Source: Bog-756 sp050014755
GTDB lineage: Bacteria > Actinomycetota > Acidimicrobiia > Acidimicrobiales > RAAP-2
Direction of reading: 5' to 3'
Assembly: GCA_050014755.1 (NCBI GenBank)
Contig: JBEKCS010000007.1
Coordinates: 1-64,000, forward strand
DNA length: 64,000 bases
Part shown: positions 60,358-64,000 of the stretch, piece after piece
Position numbering within the stretch: position 1 is the first letter of the stretch
Layout: each line of letters begins with the position of its first letter
Made by a program: the position numbers and the translations under genes
The notes under the pieces: generated by a model
What the model saw: the letters and a program-made list of their open reading frames with translations, nothing else
Databases searched by the model: none
What the model was told of the DNA's origin: nothing

Positions 60358-61104
60358 TCACATCCCCATGGCGAGCCCGCCGTCCACCGGCAGGACCGCG
60401 CCGGTGACGTACCCCGCACCGTCGGAGGCGAGGAATCCGACGACTGAGGCGACCTCGTCGGGGCGGGCCACCCTGCCGAGCGGCACCTGGCCGGCGAGTT
60501 CGGCCAATTTGGCCTCGCCGAGTGCGGTCAGCATATTCGTCTCGACGAGTCCCGGTGCGACGACGTTGACGGTGATGGCCCGGCTGGCCACCTCGCGGGC
60601 CAGGGACCGGGCCATCCCGACGAGCCCCGCCTTCGACGCCGCGTAGTTGGCCTGTCCGGCCGACCCGATGAATGCGCCGACGGACGAGATCATGACCACC
60701 CGGCCCCGATGGAGGCGGAGCATCTTGGTGAGGGCCCGCTTGGTCACCCGGAACACCGCGGTGAGGTTGGTGTCGATCACCTCGGACCAGGCGTCCTCGC
60801 TCATCCGGAGCACGAGGGTGTCCCTGGTGACTCCGGCGTTGGCCACCAGTACCTCGACGGGGCCCCATGTCGCCTCGATGGTCTCGAAGGCCGCCTCCAC
60901 CTGTCCGGCGTCGGTCATGTCACAGGTGAGGGAGAGGAGCCGGTCGGGCCCGAACCCGAGGTCGTGCTCGGTCGACCCGGTGCGCGAGGTGATCGCCACC
61001 CGGTCGCCCGCGGCGAGGAACCACTCGGCGCAGGCCAGTCCGATCCCGCGGGATCCTCCGGTGACCAGCACCACCCTCCGGTCGTCGGGCGTCGTCTCGG
61101 TCAT
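60358..61104 (-). CDS. fabG: 3-oxoacyl-ACP reductase
   Basis: 248 aa SDR. ATG at 61104 with GGAGG 7 nt upstream. LVTGGSRGIGLACAE cofactor site, VANAGVTRD, catalytic S140/S141 region (VMISSVGAFIG), Y154 and K158 (YAASKAGLVGMARSLA), and VAPGLVETNM. NADPH-dependent reduction of 3-ketoacyl-ACP. It lies 52 bp after fabD. Confidence 0.95.
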   Translation of the reverse strand: MTETTPDDRRVVLVTGGSRGIGLACAEWFLAAGDRVAITSRTGSTEHDLGFGPDRLLSLTCDMTDAGQVEAAFETIEATWGPVEVLVANAGVTRDTLVLRMSEDAWSEVIDTNLTAVFRVTKRALTKMLRLHRGRVVMISSVGAFIGSAGQANYAASKAGLVGMARSLAREVASRAITVNVVAPGLVETNMLTALGEAKLAELAGQVPLGRVARPDEVASVVGFLASDGAGYVTGAVLPVDGGLAMGM

Positions 61105-61156
61105 GTCGCTGCCTCCGTTCGGACGGGGGCAGCGGGAGCCCCAGGGGCCACGGGGC

Positions 61157-62413
61157 TCACGGACTGGCCGTTCTGGTCCGGATCCATGCGACCGGCTGAC
61201 CCTCGACCACCCGCTCGCCCCGGACGGCGAGCCATCGGACCAGGATCCCCTCGAACGGCGTGCGCACGTCGGTGAGCCCCACGGTCCCGACCAGGTCGCC
61301 CACGGAAAGGAGCGAACCCGGCTCGGCACCGGCTCCACTTCCCGGGGCGGCGTGGGCCTCGGCCAGTGCGGTGCTCTCGAGGGCGGCGAGGTGAGGTGCG
61401 GGGTCGAACACGCCGGGGGCCGTGCTCACGACCACCCGCTCCGAGGTGTAGAGGTGCTCGCCCTGGTTGCTCGGTGCCGCACCGCCCCAGTCGTCGACGC
61501 CGGCGACGGTGTCCATCAAGCGGTCCAGGTCGTCGGGGACGGCCACCGACACGCCCCGCACGTCGGGAGTCGCGCGTCGCACCATCCCGGTCAGGACGGC
61601 TCCGGGCCCGAGCTCGACGACGAGCGTGGCGCCGCGGCCGCTCAGGGCCTCGAGGGACTGGCGCCACCGGACCGGGCTGCACAGCTGGGCCGACAGCAGC
61701 CCGGGCCACTCGGCGGCGTCGGTGTGGACCCGGGCATCGACGTTGGCGACGACGGGAACCTCGGGGGCGTGGAACGTCACGGCGTCGAGCCGCTCGCGCA
61801 GGCGTTCGCGGGCGGGCAGCATCATCGGGGTGTGGAAGGCGCCCGACACGGGGATGGGCAGCACCTTGCGGGCGCCGAGCTCCTTGGCCATCACGGTTGC
61901 GGCGGCGATCCCGTCCTCCGTCCCGGCGATGACCACCTGTCCGGGAGCGTTGTAGTTGGCCACCCACACGTCGGCCTCGGCGCGCTGGCAGGCCACCTCG
62001 GCGTCGCCGTCGGAGATCCCGATCAGGGCGGCCATGGTCCCGGGTCGTGCGTCTGCCGCCTCCTGCATGGCGTTCCCCCGTTCGACGACGAGCGAGGTCC
62101 CGTCGGGGAGGGAGAGCGCGCCCGAGGCGACGAGAGCGGTGTACTCACCCAGGCTGTGGCCGGCGCAGGCGGCCGGGGTCAGGCCGAGCCGCTCGACGGC
62201 GTCGAGTACCACCAGGCTCATCACGAACGTGGCCAGCTGGGCGTTGGCCGTGCGGGTGAGCTCGTCCATGGGTGCCTCGAGGAGGAGCGCCGTGAGGTCG
62301 CGCCCGGCGATCTCGGAGGCTTCGCCAGCGACCTCCCACGAGGGGTGGTCGACCCAGGCATGGCCCATGCCGGACCGCTGGGACCCCTGTCCCGGGAAGG
62401 TGAAGGCCAGCAC
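61157..62413 (-). CDS. fabD: Malonyl-CoA:ACP transacylase with C-terminal biotinyl/lipoyl-like domain
   Basis: 418 aa from the GTG at 62413 (GAGAGGAG 7 nt upstream). Loads malonyl groups on ACP: FTFPGQGSQRSGMG, nucleophile S87 in GHSLGEY, H194 in VSGAFHTPM. The acyltransferase ends near residue 305. Residues 366-411 read GSLLSVGDLVGTVGL, TPFEGILVRWLAVRGERV and EGQPVAWI, the outline of a biotinyl/lipoyl domain. The lysine of the usual (A/V)MK turn is lacking (GTVGLT), so it is unlikely to be modified. First gene of the fab cluster. Confidence 0.93.
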   Translation of the reverse strand: MLAFTFPGQGSQRSGMGHAWVDHPSWEVAGEASEIAGRDLTALLLEAPMDELTRTANAQLATFVMSLVVLDAVERLGLTPAACAGHSLGEYTALVASGALSLPDGTSLVVERGNAMQEAADARPGTMAALIGISDGDAEVACQRAEADVWVANYNAPGQVVIAGTEDGIAAATVMAKELGARKVLPIPVSGAFHTPMMLPARERLRERLDAVTFHAPEVPVVANVDARVHTDAAEWPGLLSAQLCSPVRWRQSLEALSGRGATLVVELGPGAVLTGMVRRATPDVRGVSVAVPDDLDRLMDTVAGVDDWGGAAPSNQGEHLYTSERVVVSTAPGVFDPAPHLAALESTALAEAHAAPGSGAGAEPGSLLSVGDLVGTVGLTDVRTPFEGILVRWLAVRGERVVEGQPVAWIRTRTASP

Positions 62414-62539
62414 CCACAGACTCCTCTCGCAATTCGTCGAACATCCGGTCGACCGGCGGAGACGCCAGTGTGTCACGGCCATGGCCCGAAACGGTGCTTT
62501 GGAGGCGGTGGCTGCGGGCCCGCCACGTCGGGCTCCGTC

Positions 62540-62545
62540 TACGCT
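62540..62545 (+). promoter_or_regulatory. -10-like TACGCT for the DUF2510-like gene
   Basis: TACGCT ends 6 nt before the ATG at 62552. Confidence 0.5.
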
Positions 62546-62551
62546 GAGACC

Positions 62552-63151
62552 ATGGACGTGGGTGCTGAGGACCCCGAAGCACCAGCCCAGGGGTGGTTCG
62601 TGGACCCGTTCGGCGTCCACGAGCACCGTTGGTACTCGCAAGGTCGGGCGACCGCACTGGTCCGGGACGGTCGCACCGAGCGCCAGGACCCTGCGCCCTT
62701 CCGGGAGGCCACCGGGCCGCTCGTCGCCGCCCAGGGCGCACCTCCACCGGGGCGGGTCCGGTGGATCGCACTGGTGGGCTCGGTCGTCTGGTCGATCCTC
62801 ATCGCCATCGTGTTCTTCGGCGCCACGACCACGAAGACGGTCGGCGTCCCCGGCCACGTCCACACCGAGACGGTCTACGCCTTCTCACCGGGTGCCGCGG
62901 TCTACCTGTTCGTGCTGCTCGCGGTGGTGTGTGCCGTGTCGGGAGTGAGCCTCGTCCGCCGGGTCCGCCAGGGGAGCGGGGAGTGGAGCCGCGCCGGCTG
63001 TGTGTGCGTGGGCGTCATCGCCCTGGTCGGGATCTACTCCCTCAAGTCAATCGGCCTGGCGCTCGTCGTGCTCGCCCTACTGCTGTACGTGGTGGCCAGG
63101 CCCTTGGGCAAAGTCGTCCCCATGGCCGGCGACCGCATCGCCGGTCCGTAG
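62552..63151 (+). CDS. Membrane protein with DUF2510-like N-terminus
   Basis: 199 aa, divergent from fabD. The first ~45 residues (GWFVDPFGVHEHRWYSQGRAT) follow the DUF2510 pattern GW-x-D-P-x(n)-RWW found at the N-terminus of many actinobacterial membrane proteins, with Y for the last W. Four hydrophobic segments follow (about 75-95, 110-130, 147-160, 165-180). Function unknown. Confidence 0.75.
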   Translation: MDVGAEDPEAPAQGWFVDPFGVHEHRWYSQGRATALVRDGRTERQDPAPFREATGPLVAAQGAPPPGRVRWIALVGSVVWSILIAIVFFGATTTKTVGVPGHVHTETVYAFSPGAAVYLFVLLAVVCAVSGVSLVRRVRQGSGEWSRAGCVCVGVIALVGIYSLKSIGLALVVLALLLYVVARPLGKVVPMAGDRIAGP

Positions 63152-63164
63152 CGGCCGACAGAAC

Positions 63165-63186
63165 GTGCCCGGGGCGGGATTCGAAC
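63165..63186 (-). other. tRNA 3'-end fragment, probable attachment site of an integrated element
   Basis: On the minus strand the sequence reads GTTCGAATCCCGCCCCGGGCAC. This equals the T-loop, 3' T-stem and 3' acceptor strand of a tRNA whose 5' acceptor would be GCCCGGG, as in many tRNA-Leu genes. No D-arm, anticodon arm or 5' acceptor is found upstream, so it is not a tRNA gene. A 3' tRNA fragment in this orientation, with host genes on its 3' side and lower-GC sequence on its 5' side, is what the far end of a tRNA-integrated island leaves. Confidence 0.55.
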
Positions 63187-63335
63187 TCCCTCGGACCCCA
63201 TCCGGCAATGTCCGGCCTATTCGCGTCAGTCCTGGTAGGGCTGCTGCGCGGGTCAGCCGGCCGACGCTCCATGATGGTCCGTCCGGGTCAATCCGCAAGC
63301 GTTTGTGACCAGGCTGTGACGGCTGTGTCGGGCGG

Positions 63336-63341
63336 TAGCCT
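63336..63341 (+). promoter_or_regulatory. -10-like TAGCCT for the island-edge gene
   Basis: TAGCCT in GGCGGTAGCCTC ends 6 nt before the ATG at 63348. Confidence 0.5.
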
Positions 63342-63347
63342 CTTCGA

Positions 63348-64000
63348 ATGACCTTCGCACCAGCCGCCGCGGCAAGGCGAGCAGCCGAGGTGTCCGCATT
63401 GGACGCCTACCTGGGGATTCCTGCCGATGGTTCGCATCAGATCCCCACGCTCGAAGCGGCGATTCGTGATGCCCGAGAGACGATGAAGGATCGAAAGGCT
63501 CTCTGGCTTGCGACTCTCGGATACCTCATCGTTGTCGAGATGCTCGGTCAATCAGTCGCCAGACCGGGAACAGCGTTCCCGAATCGCGGAACGCCAACGA
63601 ATCGTTTTCTCGCCGGAGCCCAGGAATTCTCAGCTCGCCCGATCACTCCTGACGATGCGAGGGCCCTGTATGGATTGCGGTGCGCCTTCGCTCATGAGTA
63701 CGGCCTCCGCAGCAACAGGTCGGCCGTTGGTCACGTATTCAAGCTGGACAGAGTCGGTTCGCTTGTGAAGGCGGCAAAAGTTCCTTGGCGTTCGGCGCCT
63801 GACCCATCCAATCCAAAGAAGAGGATCTGGCCGAGTCCCGTGCCCGATAATCAGACCGAAGTGAATGTCTTCGAGGTCGGGGTGTTCGTCGAAGAGCTTG
63901 TCGGCAATGTCCGAAGCGAGCACCAGGTGGCAAACGTTGTGCTCGCTCCAAGAATGGATCCGATGCAATTGCGGAACTTCGGTCAGTTCCTTATTCGGTG
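63348..64000 (+). CDS. Hypothetical protein with HEPN-like RX4H motif, cut by the window edge
   Basis: 217 codons visible, ATG set by the -10-like element. Predicted all-helical at first: a helix-rich N-terminus (DAYLGIPADGSHQIPTLEAA), then ATLGYLIVVEMLG. A segment ALYGLRCAFAHEYGL at residues 107-121 contains R111-x4-H116, the RNA-cleaving motif of HEPN domains (they often read 'LYxLRNxxxH'). The later part (LVGNVRSEHQVANVVLAP, FGQFLIR) is still in frame at the edge. Lower GC than the core. HEPN proteins occur in toxins and phage defence; that role is inference. Confidence 0.6.
   Translation, partial: MTFAPAAAARRAAEVSALDAYLGIPADGSHQIPTLEAAIRDARETMKDRKALWLATLGYLIVVEMLGQSVARPGTAFPNRGTPTNRFLAGAQEFSARPITPDDARALYGLRCAFAHEYGLRSNRSAVGHVFKLDRVGSLVKAAKVPWRSAPDPSNPKKRIWPSPVPDNQTEVNVFEVGVFVEELVGNVRSEHQVANVVLAPRMDPMQLRNFGQFLIR

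Noticed and set aside
63165..63240. A complete tRNA gene on the minus strand
   Set aside because: Only the T-loop and 3' acceptor part match. The 5' T-stem does not pair properly and there is no D-arm, anticodon arm or GCCCGGG 5' end within 80 nt.
63630..63968. Minus-strand 112-codon frame near the right edge
   Set aside because: It lies fully antisense to the continuous plus-strand gene that starts at 63348 with a promoter-like element; no independent support.

Overview
The window is a GC-rich (about 70%) bacterial chromosome segment, most likely from the actinobacterial class Acidimicrobiia or a close relative. The evidence is mixed. It carries a mycothiol synthase (MshD), a polyprenol-phosphate mannosyltransferase and menaquinone genes. 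Its rarA ... alaS-ruvX-mltG-aroE order is the one known from Mycobacterium and Streptomyces. It uses GTG starts very often and has many 4-bp ATGA/GTGA gene overlaps. It also has a secreted protein with 'GYWLVASDGGIFAFG' repeats, a repeat I associate with Acidimicrobiia. Many genes have a TANNNT -10 hexamer only 6-9 nt before the start codon, which suggests widespread leaderless transcription.

Layout. 1-9.9 kb: rarA (partial), a secreted S53 peptidase with tandem repeats, two small membrane proteins, then alaS-ruvX-mltG-aroE. 10-13.1 kb: two SEDS (RodA/FtsW) proteins around a bifunctional-nuclease-family gene. 13.4-19.2 kb: ppk1 behind a 16-codon upstream ORF, a YbhN-like membrane protein that overlaps ppk antisense, an AI-2E-type exporter and a Ppm-type mannosyltransferase. 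19.2-22.3 kb: an OmpR/histidine-kinase pair and an alpha/beta hydrolase. 22.3-25.5 kb, minus strand: a merR-menG-menF operon with an operator-like dyad over the merR promoter. 25.6-28.6 kb: MaoC, VIT1/CCC1, mshD and nth; the last two diverge from one compact promoter. 28.6-28.9 kb: a hairpin-rich non-coding stretch. 29.2-37.8 kb: hisD-C-B-H-A-F, a GroES-like gene, hisI, trpE and ygfZ, tightly packed.

39.1-46.5 kb is an accessory region with visibly lower GC. It holds an acyltransferase, a cellulose-synthase-like glycosyltransferase with a PilZ (c-di-GMP) domain, small enzymes and two decayed fragments (muconolactone isomerase, SulP/STAS). It separates trpE from trpCFBA. 46.4-57 kb: an SDR enzyme, a second two-component system, trpCFBA, a lipoprotein hydrolase, a stand-alone receiver protein and a UbiB-family kinase. 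57,116-58,694 is a complete IS66-family element with 15-bp inverted repeats and an 8-bp target duplication. 58.8-62.4 kb, minus strand: the type II fatty-acid cluster fabD-fabG-acpP-fabF. Its FabD carries a C-terminal biotinyl/lipoyl-like domain without the modified lysine.

At 63,165-63,186 lies a fragment matching the 3' end of a tRNA (tRNA-Leu-like, minus strand). Its orientation fits the attachment-site scar of an element continuing to the right. The first gene beyond it is lower in GC and encodes a protein with an RX4H (HEPN-like) motif, cut by the window edge.

Functionally the window combines cell-wall elongation, histidine and tryptophan synthesis, menaquinone and fatty-acid synthesis, and envelope sensing. 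The accessory traits are concentrated at 39-46 kb, the IS66 copy and the right edge.
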